DNA of 64,000 nt from NCBI GenBank assembly GCA_964539385.1, contig CAZIJC010000001.1, forward strand, positions 1 through 64,000. Direction: 5' to 3'. Origin of the DNA: JAUVZF01 sp964539385. Its GTDB lineage: Bacteria; Planctomycetota; Phycisphaerae; FEN-1346. The position numbers and the translations under genes are program-made. The notes beneath the pieces were generated by a model. That model saw only the letters and a list, made by a program, of their open reading frames with translations. It was not told the DNA's origin and searched no databases. Every line of letters starts with the position of its first letter. Positions within the stretch are counted from its first letter, which is position 1. This document shows, one piece after another, positions 41,623 to 50,442 of this stretch.

Positions 41623-43995
41623 ATGACGCAAACAGACCTTGACCTGGCATTCGTGGATGAGGCGGTCGAGCGAATCGGTCGCGGCCCGGAGTCCGCCATC
41701 CCCATCCTCCAGGCCATCCAGGACCACTACCGCTACCTGCCCGCCGAAGCGCTGCGCCGCGTCTGCCGTCTGACCGAGATCACCCCCGCCCGGATCGTCG
41801 GCGTTGCGACGTTCTACACGCAGTTCCGCCATCGCCCTATGGGCAAACACCTGGTCCGCGTCTGCATCGGAACCGCCTGCCACGTCAAAGGCGCAGGGGT
41901 GATCCACGATGCCTTTCTCAAGCACCTCGGCGTCCCGGATGGCGAGGACACCGACCCGGACGGTCTCTTCACGGTCGAGAGGGTCGCCTGCCTCGGCTGC
42001 TGCACGCTCGCGCCGGTCGCCCAGATCGGCGACCTCACCTACGGCCACCTGACGCCCGAGCGCACGGGGCAGGCCATCCACGACTTCCTGGAATCCGAGA
42101 AGCGCCGCGCCGACCGCCGGCCCGGCGAGGGCGGCCCGGCGAAACCCGGAGCCGAAGCCGCCCTGCCGGCGGGAGAGATCCGCATTACCCTGGACACCTG
42201 CTGCATAGCGCGCGGCAGCGGCTACGTGTACGAGGCACTCCTGGACGCCGTAGCCGACACCGGCGCGCGGGCCGTCGTCAAGGGCGTCGGCTGTACCGGC
42301 ATGACGTACCTGACGCCTCTGGTCACCGTAACCGAGCCCGGCCGCCCCCCTGCCCTGTACGCCAACGTCGCGCCGCAGGACGCCGAGGCGATCGTGCTCC
42401 GTCATTTTCGGCCGCACGGACACCTCGCACGGGCCGGCAAGGCCGTCTCGCGGCTGCTTGACCAGGTTCTGACCGACGAGGCGTGGGAACCTCTCCAGCG
42501 CTACGCCGTCGATGTTCGCGATCCGCCGATCTCCGAGTTTCTCGGACCGCAAAAGCATATCGCCACCGAGCACTCCGGCCGCGTGCAGCCGACGAACCTC
42601 GACGAATACCTCGACCGCGACGGGTTCCAGGCGCTCGAACGGTGCGTCACGGGCCGCTCGCCCGACGAGGTGATCGAGGAGGTTCGCGTCTCGGGCCTGC
42701 GCGGCCGCGGCGGCGCGGGGTACCCCACGAGCCTGAAGTGGCAGGCCGTCCGCCGCGCCGACGCCGACAAGAAGTACGTCGTCTGCAACGGCGACGAGGG
42801 CGACCCCGGCGCGTTCATGGACCGCATGATCCTCGAATCGCATCCGTACCGCGTCCTGGAGGGCATCGCGATTGCCGCCACGGCGGTCGGCGCCGAGGAA
42901 GGCGTGCTCTACATCCGGGCGGAGTATCCGCTGGCTGTCCGCCGCATCAGCGAGGCCATCCGCCGCTCGACCGAGCGCGGCTTCCTGGGCGACGATATCC
43001 TGGGCACCGGCCGCCGGCTGCACCTGCGGATCATGCAAGGCGCCGGCGCGTTTGTGTGCGGCGAGGAGACGGCCCTGCTGGAATCGATCATGGGCCGCCG
43101 CGGCATGCCGCGACTCAGGCCGCCCTTCCCCGTTGAAAGCGGCCTCTGGGGCTGCCCGACGCTCGTCAACAACGTCGAAACGCTTGCCCTGCTGCCGTGG
43201 ATCATCCGAAACGGTGCGGCGGCCTTCGCCGAACTCGGCACCGACCACAGCAAAGGCACGAAGGTTTTCTCGCTGGCCGGCAAGGTCAAGCGCGGCGGCC
43301 TGATCGAGGTGCCCATGGGGGTCACCATCCGCGAGATCGTCGAGGAGATCGGCGGCGGCATGACGGGAGACCGCAAGTTCAAGGCCGTACAGATAGGCGG
43401 CCCTTCGGGCGGATGCCTCCCCGAGCGCCTGGCCGATATCCCGGTTGACTACGAGGCGCTGACCGAGGTCGGCGCCATGATGGGCTCGGGCGGCCTCGTG
43501 GTCCTCGACGACAAGGACTGCATCGTCGATATCGCCCGCTACTTCCTGGCGTTCACGCAGGACCAGTCGTGCGGCCGGTGCACGCCCTGCCGCGTCGGCA
43601 CGCGCCGGATGCTCGACGTCCTGGACCGCCTGTGCGAGGGCCAGGGCAGGAAAGGCGATATCGAGGAACTTGAGGAACTGGCCTGGTACATCAAGAAGGC
43701 CAGTCTCTGTGGCCTCGGCAGCACGGCGCCCAATCCGGTCCTCACGACGATCGAGTATTTCCGCGATGAATACGAGGCCCACATCGATGGCCGCTGCCCC
43801 GCCGGACGCTGCAAGGCCCTCATCACCTACTCGATTACCGACGACTGCATCGGCTGCACGCAGTGCGCCCAGCACTGCCCGTCCGAAGCGATCGCCATGC
43901 GCCCATACGAGAAACACGAGATCCAAGAGGACAAATGCGTCCGCTGCGACACCTGCCGCCAGGTCTGCCCGGTCGATGCCGTGGAAGTGACGTGA
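41623..43995 (+). CDS. NuoE-NuoF fusion with C-terminal ferredoxin (bifurcating-type flavoprotein)
   Basis: 790 residues. Residues 1-160 are a NuoE-type 2Fe-2S domain with Cys81, Cys86, Cys123 and Cys127 (CIGTAC, CLGCC). A second thioredoxin-like 2Fe-2S piece (about 180-280, DTCCIARGSG, GVGCTGM) follows. The NuoF flavin part has GLRGRGGAGYPTSLKW (FMN), GDEGDPGAF, GEETALLESIMG (NADH) and SCGRCTPCRVGTRRM (4Fe-4S). The end has two ferredoxin clusters, CIGCTQCAQHCP and CVRCDTCRQVCP. This matches the B subunits of NADH-dependent hydrogenases and formate dehydrogenases. The downstream GltD-like protein is its probable partner; no catalytic subunit is in the window. Confidence 0.85.
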   Translation: MTQTDLDLAFVDEAVERIGRGPESAIPILQAIQDHYRYLPAEALRRVCRLTEITPARIVGVATFYTQFRHRPMGKHLVRVCIGTACHVKGAGVIHDAFLKHLGVPDGEDTDPDGLFTVERVACLGCCTLAPVAQIGDLTYGHLTPERTGQAIHDFLESEKRRADRRPGEGGPAKPGAEAALPAGEIRITLDTCCIARGSGYVYEALLDAVADTGARAVVKGVGCTGMTYLTPLVTVTEPGRPPALYANVAPQDAEAIVLRHFRPHGHLARAGKAVSRLLDQVLTDEAWEPLQRYAVDVRDPPISEFLGPQKHIATEHSGRVQPTNLDEYLDRDGFQALERCVTGRSPDEVIEEVRVSGLRGRGGAGYPTSLKWQAVRRADADKKYVVCNGDEGDPGAFMDRMILESHPYRVLEGIAIAATAVGAEEGVLYIRAEYPLAVRRISEAIRRSTERGFLGDDILGTGRRLHLRIMQGAGAFVCGEETALLESIMGRRGMPRLRPPFPVESGLWGCPTLVNNVETLALLPWIIRNGAAAFAELGTDHSKGTKVFSLAGKVKRGGLIEVPMGVTIREIVEEIGGGMTGDRKFKAVQIGGPSGGCLPERLADIPVDYEALTEVGAMMGSGGLVVLDDKDCIVDIARYFLAFTQDQSCGRCTPCRVGTRRMLDVLDRLCEGQGRKGDIEELEELAWYIKKASLCGLGSTAPNPVLTTIEYFRDEYEAHIDGRCPAGRCKALITYSITDDCIGCTQCAQHCPSEAIAMRPYEKHEIQEDKCVRCDTCRQVCPVDAVEVT

Positions 43996-44007
43996 GGACG
44001 GACCATC

Positions 44008-44553
44008 TAACCGCAGAGAACGCAGAGAACGCAGAGCAACGGCAAAGAATCGGGCAACAGCAAAACCGCCTGATACAAAGGTGTCGGCGATGAACGAGGA
44101 ACTCAACCGGATAACAGAGGCCATCATCGGCGCAGCAATGGACGTTCATCGCGAACTCGGTCCGGGGCTGCTTGAGTCCGCTTACGAAGCCTGCCTCGCC
44201 TATGAACTGATTCAACGCGGCTTCAAGGTCGAGCGGCAAAAGACGCTTCCCTTGAAATACCGAGACGTCACATTGGACTGCGGCTACCGAATCGACCTGT
44301 TGGTCGAAGGGCAAGTGGTGGTAGAAGTCAAAGCGGTCGAGCAGTGGAACCCGGTTCACCAGGCCCAGGTTCTCTCGTACTTGAAACTGTCCGGATGCAG
44401 AGTGGGGCTTATCATCAATTTTAACGTGAGGATGCTCAAGACGGGCATTAAGCGGTTCGTCCTTGGACTGAAGGAGTAACCACGCGCAGACCGTGTGCTC
44501 ATGGCTGCACGCTTCTCAATTACCCTCTGCGTTCTCTGCGTTCTCTGCGGTTA
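44008..44553. mobile_element. 546-bp unit with perfect 29-bp inverted ends carrying one gene
   Basis: The left end at 44008-44036 and the right end at 44525-44553 are exact reverse complements over 29 bases. Each is built from a 9-base unit (CGCAGAGAA) repeated about 2.7 times after TAAC. Inside lies a single GxxExxY gene with about 53 bases on its left and 45 on its right. It splits the NuoEF gene from its partner. Next to the ends, GACCAT (44001-44006) and ATGGTC (44560-44565) are complementary too. No transposase is present, so movement would need help. Confidence 0.65.
44090..44479 (+). CDS. GxxExxY-family protein (PD-(D/E)xK-like)
   Basis: 129 residues from ATG 44090 (AAAGGTG upstream). 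GPGLLESAYEACL carries the family motif with Gly26, Glu29 and Tyr32. RIDLLVEGQVVVEVKAVE has Asp followed by Glu-x-Lys, the pattern of the PD-(D/E)xK nuclease fold. The function of the family is unknown. It lies between perfect inverted repeats, so it may be part of a mobile unit. The flanking operon continues on both sides. Confidence 0.85.
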   Translation: MNEELNRITEAIIGAAMDVHRELGPGLLESAYEACLAYELIQRGFKVERQKTLPLKYRDVTLDCGYRIDLLVEGQVVVEVKAVEQWNPVHQAQVLSYLKLSGCRVGLIINFNVRMLKTGIKRFVLGLKE

Positions 44554-44569
44554 AAAGGAATGGTCGATA

Positions 44570-46138
44570 ATGCCGAGACTGGTGATCGACAACCAGGATG
44601 TTGAAGTCCCTGAAGGCGCCACCATTCTTGATGCTGCACGCCAACTCGGAATCGAGATCCCGACGCTGTGCTTCCGCCAAGGCTGCGAGCCGTCAACCTC
44701 CTGCATGGTGTGCGTCGTCAAGGTGAAGAACCCCGACCGGTTCGTGGCTTCCTGCGGCGCGCGGGCCGCCGAGGGGATGATTGTTGAGAGCCGGACGGAA
44801 GAGGTCCGCGAGGCCCGGCGAACGGCGCTGGAACTGTTGCTCTCCGACCATCCGGCCGATTGTATCGCCCCCTGCCAGACCGTGTGCCCGGCGCAGATGA
44901 ACATCCCGCGCATGATCCGCCGGATCGCGGCCGGCGACGCCGCAGCAGCAGCCGAAACGGCCCGAACGGCGCTCGTCCTTCCCGCAACGCTCGGCCGCAT
45001 CTGCCCTGCCCCATGCGAAAAAGGCTGCCGCCGTGCCCGCCACGACGCCGCCGTCTCCATCCGCCTCCTGCACCGCCACGCCGCCGAAACCGACCTTGCG
45101 TCGGCCACTCCGTGGCTGCCTGCATGCCAACACGACACGGGCAAGCGCGTCGCCATCGTCGGCGCCGGGCCGGCGGGGCTGGCCGCCGCATGGCGCCTGC
45201 TTCAGGAAGGACACGGCGCGACGCTGTTCGACGATCGCGAAGCGCCCGGCGGCATGCTCCGCTACGGCGTTGAGGAAGACCTCCTGCCACGCAGCGTCCT
45301 CGATGCCGAGATCGCCCTCATCGAGCAACTCGGCGCCGAGTTCCGCGGCAGCACCAGGGTCGGACGCGATGTCGCCATCGTCGAACTGGCTGGCGATTTC
45401 GACGCCGTCCTCGTGGCCTGCGGCCGGATGGTGGAAGGCGACGCCGGGCAACTCGGCCTCGAAGCGGCCGAGAAGGGCCTCAAGACCACCCGGCAGACCT
45501 TCGAGACACCGACGGCCGGCGTGTTCGCCGCAGGCGATGCCCTCCAGCCCCGCCGGATGGCCGTCCGCGCCGTCGCCGACGGCAAAGCCGCCGCCCGTTC
45601 CATCATCCAGTACCTGGCCGGCCGGCCCGTCGTCGCACCGGAAAGGCCGTTTACGACGCATCTCGGCCACCCGACCGACGAAGAAATGACACCGATGCTT
45701 GCCGCCGCAAGCCTCGACGCCCGCGTCGTTCCTTCCGGCGGCGAGGCCGCAGGCTTTACATCCGACGAGGCCTGCCGCGAAGCGCCGCGGTGCCTTCACT
45801 GCGACTGCCGCAAGGCCGACACCTGCCTCCTGCGCAAATGGGCGCTTGCGCTCGGCGCCAAACCGACCCGCCACAGCGGGACGCGGCGGCCGTTCGAACT
45901 CCACGTCTCGCACCCCGACGTCGTGTACGAGCCCGGCAAGTGCATCGCGTGCGGCCTATGTATCCAGGTGGCGGCGCGAAGGGGCGAGGCACTCGGTCTG
46001 ACGTTTATCGGCCGCGGCTTCGCTGTGCGGGTCGGCGTTCCCTTCAACGAAACCATTGCGGAGGCTCTGAAAGTAGCCGCCGCCGAATGTGTCGCAGCCT
46101 GTCCGACGGGGGCCCTGGCCTTCAAGAACCAAGCGTAA
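44570..46138 (+). CDS. 2Fe-2S / GltD-like NAD(P)H oxidoreductase, partner of the NuoEF fusion
   Basis: 522 residues from ATG 44570. Residues 1-75 are a 2Fe-2S ferredoxin (Cys34, 45, 48, 62; TLCFRQGCEPSTSCMVC). Next comes the GltD-type 4Fe-4S section (ADCIAPCQTVCPAQMNIP, GRICPAPCEKGCRR), then the FAD loop VAIVGAGPAGLAAAWRL at about 192-208, and a second dinucleotide site; GVFAAGDAL is the FAD-end motif. The C-terminal 4Fe-4S part has CIACGLC. Such proteins act with NuoF-like subunits in NADPH or ferredoxin transfer. The GxxExxY unit lies between it and its likely partner. Confidence 0.8.
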   Translation: MPRLVIDNQDVEVPEGATILDAARQLGIEIPTLCFRQGCEPSTSCMVCVVKVKNPDRFVASCGARAAEGMIVESRTEEVREARRTALELLLSDHPADCIAPCQTVCPAQMNIPRMIRRIAAGDAAAAAETARTALVLPATLGRICPAPCEKGCRRARHDAAVSIRLLHRHAAETDLASATPWLPACQHDTGKRVAIVGAGPAGLAAAWRLLQEGHGATLFDDREAPGGMLRYGVEEDLLPRSVLDAEIALIEQLGAEFRGSTRVGRDVAIVELAGDFDAVLVACGRMVEGDAGQLGLEAAEKGLKTTRQTFETPTAGVFAAGDALQPRRMAVRAVADGKAAARSIIQYLAGRPVVAPERPFTTHLGHPTDEEMTPMLAAASLDARVVPSGGEAAGFTSDEACREAPRCLHCDCRKADTCLLRKWALALGAKPTRHSGTRRPFELHVSHPDVVYEPGKCIACGLCIQVAARRGEALGLTFIGRGFAVRVGVPFNETIAEALKVAAAECVAACPTGALAFKNQA

Positions 46139-46176
46139 GGCGGGGGTCGAACGCCAATCCGCAATCCGAAATGCTG

Positions 46177-48168
46177 TCAGCACTCGGCGCCGGCGAAGCC
46201 GAGGTACTCGTCGAGCCAATCGTCGGCCCGCAAGACACCCTTGCGCTGGGCGAGGCTGAGGTGCTCGGCCCGCCGCTGGGCGGCGTTGAAGGCGTGGCGC
46301 GAGAGGTAACCGCTGACTTCCCGCTCGGTCCGCCCGTAGCGCCGGCGAAGCGACGCCGACAGGTGCGGCGCGTGGCGGCGGACGAGTTCGTCTTCCAGGC
46401 TGACGACCGCCTGGGCCGAGCCGCGGTCGCCCTGGCGGGCACTTCGGCCGAAGAGTTGCCGGTCGATGCGCCCGGCCTCGTGACGTTCGGTAGCCAGGAC
46501 GTGCAGGCCGCCGAGGTCCGCCACGCCGGCGCCCAGTTTGATGTCGGTCCCGCGTCCGGCCATGTTGGTCGCGACGGTGATCTTTCCGGGCTGGCCGGCG
46601 GCGGCAGTCACCTGGGCCTCCTCGCGGTGGCGGACGGCGTTCAGAACCTGATGGTCCAAGCCGGCGTCGGTCAGAAGGCGGCTCAGGTGCTCGCTCGCGC
46701 GGACGCTGCGGGTGCCGACGAGAATAGGCCGGCCGGTCTCGTGAAGGCGCCGAATCTGGCCGACGATGGCCTTCCACTTGGCGTCCTGGGTCGCGTACAC
46801 GCGGTCGGGCAGGACCTTGCGGATGCACGGCCGGTTCGTCGGGATGGTGACAACCGGCGCGTGGTAAATCTGCCAGAACTCGCGCCAGGCCTCGGCGGCG
46901 GTGCCGGTCATGCCGCCGAGTTTGCGGTAGAGACGGAAGAACCGCTGAAAACTGACCCTGGCGTACGTGTCCTTGGGCGGCTGGACCTCGACCTGTTCCT
47001 TGGCCGAGACCGCCTGGTGCAGGCCGTCGCGCCATTCGCGGTCGGGCATGAGGCGGCCGGTAAACTCGTCGACGATGACGACCTTCTCCTCCTCGTCGAT
47101 GATGTACTGCTTGTCGCGCAGGTAGAACTCGCGAGCGGTCAGGGCCTGGGTGACGAGTTCCTCGCGGCGTCTCGCCCCGGCCCACACGCCGCCCAGGTCG
47201 TCGGCCAGTTCCTCAAGGCGGTCCTTGCCGGCGGGCGTCAAGTCGACTTCGCGGTACCGCTGGTTCACGCGGAAGTCGCGCGCCGGATCCAACTGGGCCA
47301 CCAGGTAGGCCGCCTGGCGGAAGGCTTCGACCTGTTCGGGGTTGGGCGCCTCGCCGGAGATGATGAGCGGCGTGACGGCCTCGTCGATGAGAATGGAATC
47401 GGCCTCGTCGACGATCACGAAGTGCAGCCCGCGTTGAACGAGCCGGTCTGTGCCGCTGCCGGCGCCTTCGGCGATCTTGGCCATCAGGGCCGACGGCAGC
47501 CCCTGGAGCCGGCCCAGCGACAGGCGGTCGCGAAGGAAGTCGGCCGTCACCTCCTTGTTCGTGCAATAGGTGATGTCGGCCTGATAGGCCTCACGGCGAT
47601 CGGGCGACTGCATGCCCTGCTCGACGGCAGCCACCCGCAGCCCGCAGAACCGGTAGATCGAACCCATCCAGTCGGCGTCGCGTGTGGCCAGGTAATCGTT
47701 GTGGGTGACGATGTGGCAGCCCTTGCCCCGCCATCCCTCGATGGTGGCGGGCAGCGTCGCGGCGAGGGTCTTGCCCTCGCCGGTGGCCATCTCGGCGATG
47801 CAGCCGGCCTCCAGCGCCAGTGCCCCGGCAACCTGAACGCGGAAGATGCTCATGCCGGTTTGGCGCCGGGCCACTTCGCGGACCAGGGCAAACGCGTGCT
47901 CCAGAACCTCATCCGTGGCGCCGCCGCGCCGGAAGCGATCGCGCATCTCGGCGGCGGCGTCGCGCAGCCGCCCGGAACCGAGGTCACGGTGCTCCTTTTC
48001 GAGGGCCAGCACACGCTCGGCCCGGCGCAGGAACCGCATGCGACGGGGCACGAAGGCCTTGGCGATGCCGACGGCGGCGTCCCAGGCGGCATCCACGCCC
48101 CTGGGCAGCGGCCTGTCGGGCGTACGTTGCGCCAGCGTTCGCCACGTTGTGCTTGGAATACGGACCAC
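46177..48168 (-). CDS. accessory SecA-type ATPase without C-terminal tail
   Basis: 663 residues from GTG 48168. SecA motor motifs are complete: MATGEGKT (127-134), THNDYLATRDADWMG, VIVDEADSILIDEA (Walker B), FQRFFRLYRKLGGMTGTA, TNMAGRGTDIKLG and RIDRQLFGRSARQGD. It lacks most of the C-terminal linker and the Zn-binding tail of the 830 to 900 residue housekeeping SecA, and the PPXD region is short, so it is an accessory SecA. It starts 1 base after the M50/HlyD stop, in a row with HlyD and DUF3467 genes, and upstream of a LEPRxLL protein on the same strand. I infer export of that class of protein. Confidence 0.85.
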   Translation of the reverse strand: MVRIPSTTWRTLAQRTPDRPLPRGVDAAWDAAVGIAKAFVPRRMRFLRRAERVLALEKEHRDLGSGRLRDAAAEMRDRFRRGGATDEVLEHAFALVREVARRQTGMSIFRVQVAGALALEAGCIAEMATGEGKTLAATLPATIEGWRGKGCHIVTHNDYLATRDADWMGSIYRFCGLRVAAVEQGMQSPDRREAYQADITYCTNKEVTADFLRDRLSLGRLQGLPSALMAKIAEGAGSGTDRLVQRGLHFVIVDEADSILIDEAVTPLIISGEAPNPEQVEAFRQAAYLVAQLDPARDFRVNQRYREVDLTPAGKDRLEELADDLGGVWAGARRREELVTQALTAREFYLRDKQYIIDEEEKVVIVDEFTGRLMPDREWRDGLHQAVSAKEQVEVQPPKDTYARVSFQRFFRLYRKLGGMTGTAAEAWREFWQIYHAPVVTIPTNRPCIRKVLPDRVYATQDAKWKAIVGQIRRLHETGRPILVGTRSVRASEHLSRLLTDAGLDHQVLNAVRHREEAQVTAAAGQPGKITVATNMAGRGTDIKLGAGVADLGGLHVLATERHEAGRIDRQLFGRSARQGDRGSAQAVVSLEDELVRRHAPHLSASLRRRYGRTEREVSGYLSRHAFNAAQRRAEHLSLAQRKGVLRADDWLDEYLGFAGAEC

Positions 48169-48169
48169 G

Positions 48170-50347
48170 TCAGATCTGGAACCTCCGCTGCAACATCTGA
48201 AGCAGGGCGCGTTTCGCCTGCGACAGAAGCGGTTTGGGCGTGGTGTCGAAGCGGATGACGACGCGCTGGCCTGCCAGCAGCCGCACGCCGTCGCTCGGGT
48301 CGGGAGTCACCTGGATCTCGAAGACGCGTTCGGCCGTCTGCGTGCCCGTGGGGTCGTCGGGCTTGGTGGCAATCGGTCCGCCGGCGGGGAACGACAGAGC
48401 CGGTGACGGCAGCCGGTCCCCGCCGGCCGGAAGGAACTGCTTGATGCGGCCGCCTATCTGCTTGTCCGGCCGCCCGTCCATGCGGATCTCGACGCGCTGG
48501 GCGGCGTCTTCCATCAGGGCGCCCGCAACGTCCTGGCCCGCCACGGCCCGCACGACAAGCGTGTCCATCGTCGCCACCAGCCCAATGGCCTGGCCGCGGG
48601 TCAGGTAGGCGCCCTTGAGGCGATCGATGTTCGGCGACACCCACATGCCGGCGAGGGGTGAGCGGATCTGGAGGGCGGCCAGTTGCTGGCGAATGCGGTC
48701 GAGTTTCTCGTCCACCGCGCCGATCTGTTCCTCGACGATCTGGACGGCTGCCGGCTCCTGGACGAGCGCCGCCCCGCGGCGGGCGACGAGTTCCCGCCGT
48801 TCCGCCAGGAGTTGCTCGTGCCCGGCCGTGAGCATCGGGTTGACCGACCGGGCGAGCAACGGCCCGCCGGGCGTCACGTTCCGGCCGGAGGGAAAGAACT
48901 CGTCCAGAAACCCGTCGGCGCCGGCGTGGACGATCTGCATCTCGGCGGGTTCGACCACGGCCTCGACATAGAACGGATCGGGCGCCGGAACGAGGCCGAG
49001 CCCCGCCAGAATGAGTGCCGGCACCGCCACCGACGTCGTCACCGCCCAGGCCCGGACGCGCATCAGTTCGCCGCTTGAGACAAGATAGTAAATGAACTTG
49101 CCGATGGGGACCATGACCCACGCGATGACGGCCATGGCGGCCAGGATGACGCCGACGAAGGGCAGAAACCCCGACACGAACAGCAGAATCGCCACCGAAA
49201 TAAAGATGCGGTACGCCGTCGAGGCCACGGCGTAGAACAGCAGCCACCCCTTCTCGCCCCTCGTGTGCGACGGGTCGCGGGGCTGGCGCGCCCGCCAGAT
49301 GTACCGCTTGACCAGATAGTACAGGTACTCCTTCGACCGCTGCGCCAGGTTTGGTATCTCCAACACGTCCGAGAAGATGTAGTACCCGTCGTACCGGAGG
49401 AGCGGGTTGCCGTTGAACAGGAGCGACGAAACGCTCGCGATAAACATCACGTTATAGCAGATGGCGTGGATGGCGGCGGTCTCGGACGTCTGCGACCAGA
49501 CGACCGCCGCCACCGCCGCGATGCCCAGTTCGACGAACATCCCCGAAGCGCCCACGACCACGCGGTGCCACGTGCTGCGAAGCGCCCAGGCGCTCGATGC
49601 GTCCACGTACGGAAGGGGCGTAAAGACCAGGAACATGATGCCCATGACGTGGACCTCGCCGCCCGAGCCGCTCCCGCGCCCGAACTTCTTGCACGCAAAG
49701 GCGTGGCCGAACTCGTGGAAGACCTTGACCACCACGAAACTGGCGTACAGAAGGGGCAGGCTTTCGGGATCGAGGATGCTCGAGGCCCGGCTCACGAGGT
49801 CGCCCGCCCGACCGGCGATGAAGTAAACGCCCGTTGCCAGAAGCCCGAACCACAGGACCAGGCCCCACCAACTGAAGACCGCGCCGAAGACGCCCACAAA
49901 ACGGTCCAGAAACCAGTCGGGGTCAATCAGCGGAACGCGGATGAACAGCAGATTCGTCATGTACCCCTGCACTTCGCGGGTAACGCGTTTCTTGTATCGC
50001 CGGAACAGGCCCTCGGCATCGGGCGGCATGTCGCCGTGCAGAAGGTTCGATGTGTAGAGTTGCCCCAGAAGTTGGATGGCCTCGCCCTGGGTGGGTGCGC
50101 TGTCGCCCAACTGCTCGTTGCAGACGTTCCAGACCTGGGCGATGTTCCGCCGGCCGTCCAGCAGCCCCACGAAACGGTACGCCGCCTCGTTCAGGCGGAA
50201 AAACTGATTGTTCGACGGGTCCTGGATGACGTGCCACATCTGGCCGCGGTAGTGCTGCCGGTGCGTCTGCAGGGTGGACCTGAGGCGCGGCCGCAGATTC
50301 GACACGCGGTACCACGACTCGCTGAACGTGGGACGATCGACCGGCAT
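48170..50347 (-). CDS. PqqD-like domain, M50 protease and HlyD adaptor in one protein
   Basis: 725 residues. Residues ~30-110 resemble PqqD (QDPSNNQFFRLNEAAYRFVGLLDGRRN, TQGEAIQLLGQLY). The membrane part starts at ~145; HEFGHAFACKKFGRG at 211 gives a complete HExxH zinc site, and NGNPLLRYDGYYIFSDV at 312 supplies the second metal ligand region, so the protease looks active. After five or so helices a HlyD-like adaptor with biotinyl-lipoyl ends (VHAGADGFLDEFF, LQIRSPLAGMWVSPN) and a coiled stretch (~535-590) is found. M50-HlyD proteins of this type occur with peptide or protein export. The order with SecA, HlyD and DUF3467 supports a secretion role. Confidence 0.82.
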   Translation of the reverse strand: MPVDRPTFSESWYRVSNLRPRLRSTLQTHRQHYRGQMWHVIQDPSNNQFFRLNEAAYRFVGLLDGRRNIAQVWNVCNEQLGDSAPTQGEAIQLLGQLYTSNLLHGDMPPDAEGLFRRYKKRVTREVQGYMTNLLFIRVPLIDPDWFLDRFVGVFGAVFSWWGLVLWFGLLATGVYFIAGRAGDLVSRASSILDPESLPLLYASFVVVKVFHEFGHAFACKKFGRGSGSGGEVHVMGIMFLVFTPLPYVDASSAWALRSTWHRVVVGASGMFVELGIAAVAAVVWSQTSETAAIHAICYNVMFIASVSSLLFNGNPLLRYDGYYIFSDVLEIPNLAQRSKEYLYYLVKRYIWRARQPRDPSHTRGEKGWLLFYAVASTAYRIFISVAILLFVSGFLPFVGVILAAMAVIAWVMVPIGKFIYYLVSSGELMRVRAWAVTTSVAVPALILAGLGLVPAPDPFYVEAVVEPAEMQIVHAGADGFLDEFFPSGRNVTPGGPLLARSVNPMLTAGHEQLLAERRELVARRGAALVQEPAAVQIVEEQIGAVDEKLDRIRQQLAALQIRSPLAGMWVSPNIDRLKGAYLTRGQAIGLVATMDTLVVRAVAGQDVAGALMEDAAQRVEIRMDGRPDKQIGGRIKQFLPAGGDRLPSPALSFPAGGPIATKPDDPTGTQTAERVFEIQVTPDPSDGVRLLAGQRVVIRFDTTPKPLLSQAKRALLQMLQRRFQI

Positions 50348-50397
50348 GGGTGTATCCGTTTGCGAGCCGCGAGCGCCAACGAGCGGGCGCCTTACGG

Positions 50398-50442
50398 TCG
50401 CGGCTCGAAAAGGCTCATTGTCGCGGCTCGAAAAGGCTCATT
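50398..50442. repeat. two tandem 22-base copies between HlyD and M50 genes
   Basis: TCGCGGCTCGAAAAGGCTCA is present at 50398 and again at 50421, 23 bases apart; the second copy ends one base before the stop codon of the GAF-HlyD gene. Confidence 0.7.

Noticed and set aside
41545..44127. 860-codon minus-strand frame across the NuoEF fusion
   Set aside because: The plus strand carries the complete cluster and flavin motifs. The antisense protein has no domain pattern and begins in the GxxExxY unit.
44001..44565. Target-site duplication of the GxxExxY unit
   Set aside because: The bases outside the inverted ends (GACCAT and ATGGTC) are complementary, not a direct repeat, and are at unequal distances, so no duplication can be claimed.
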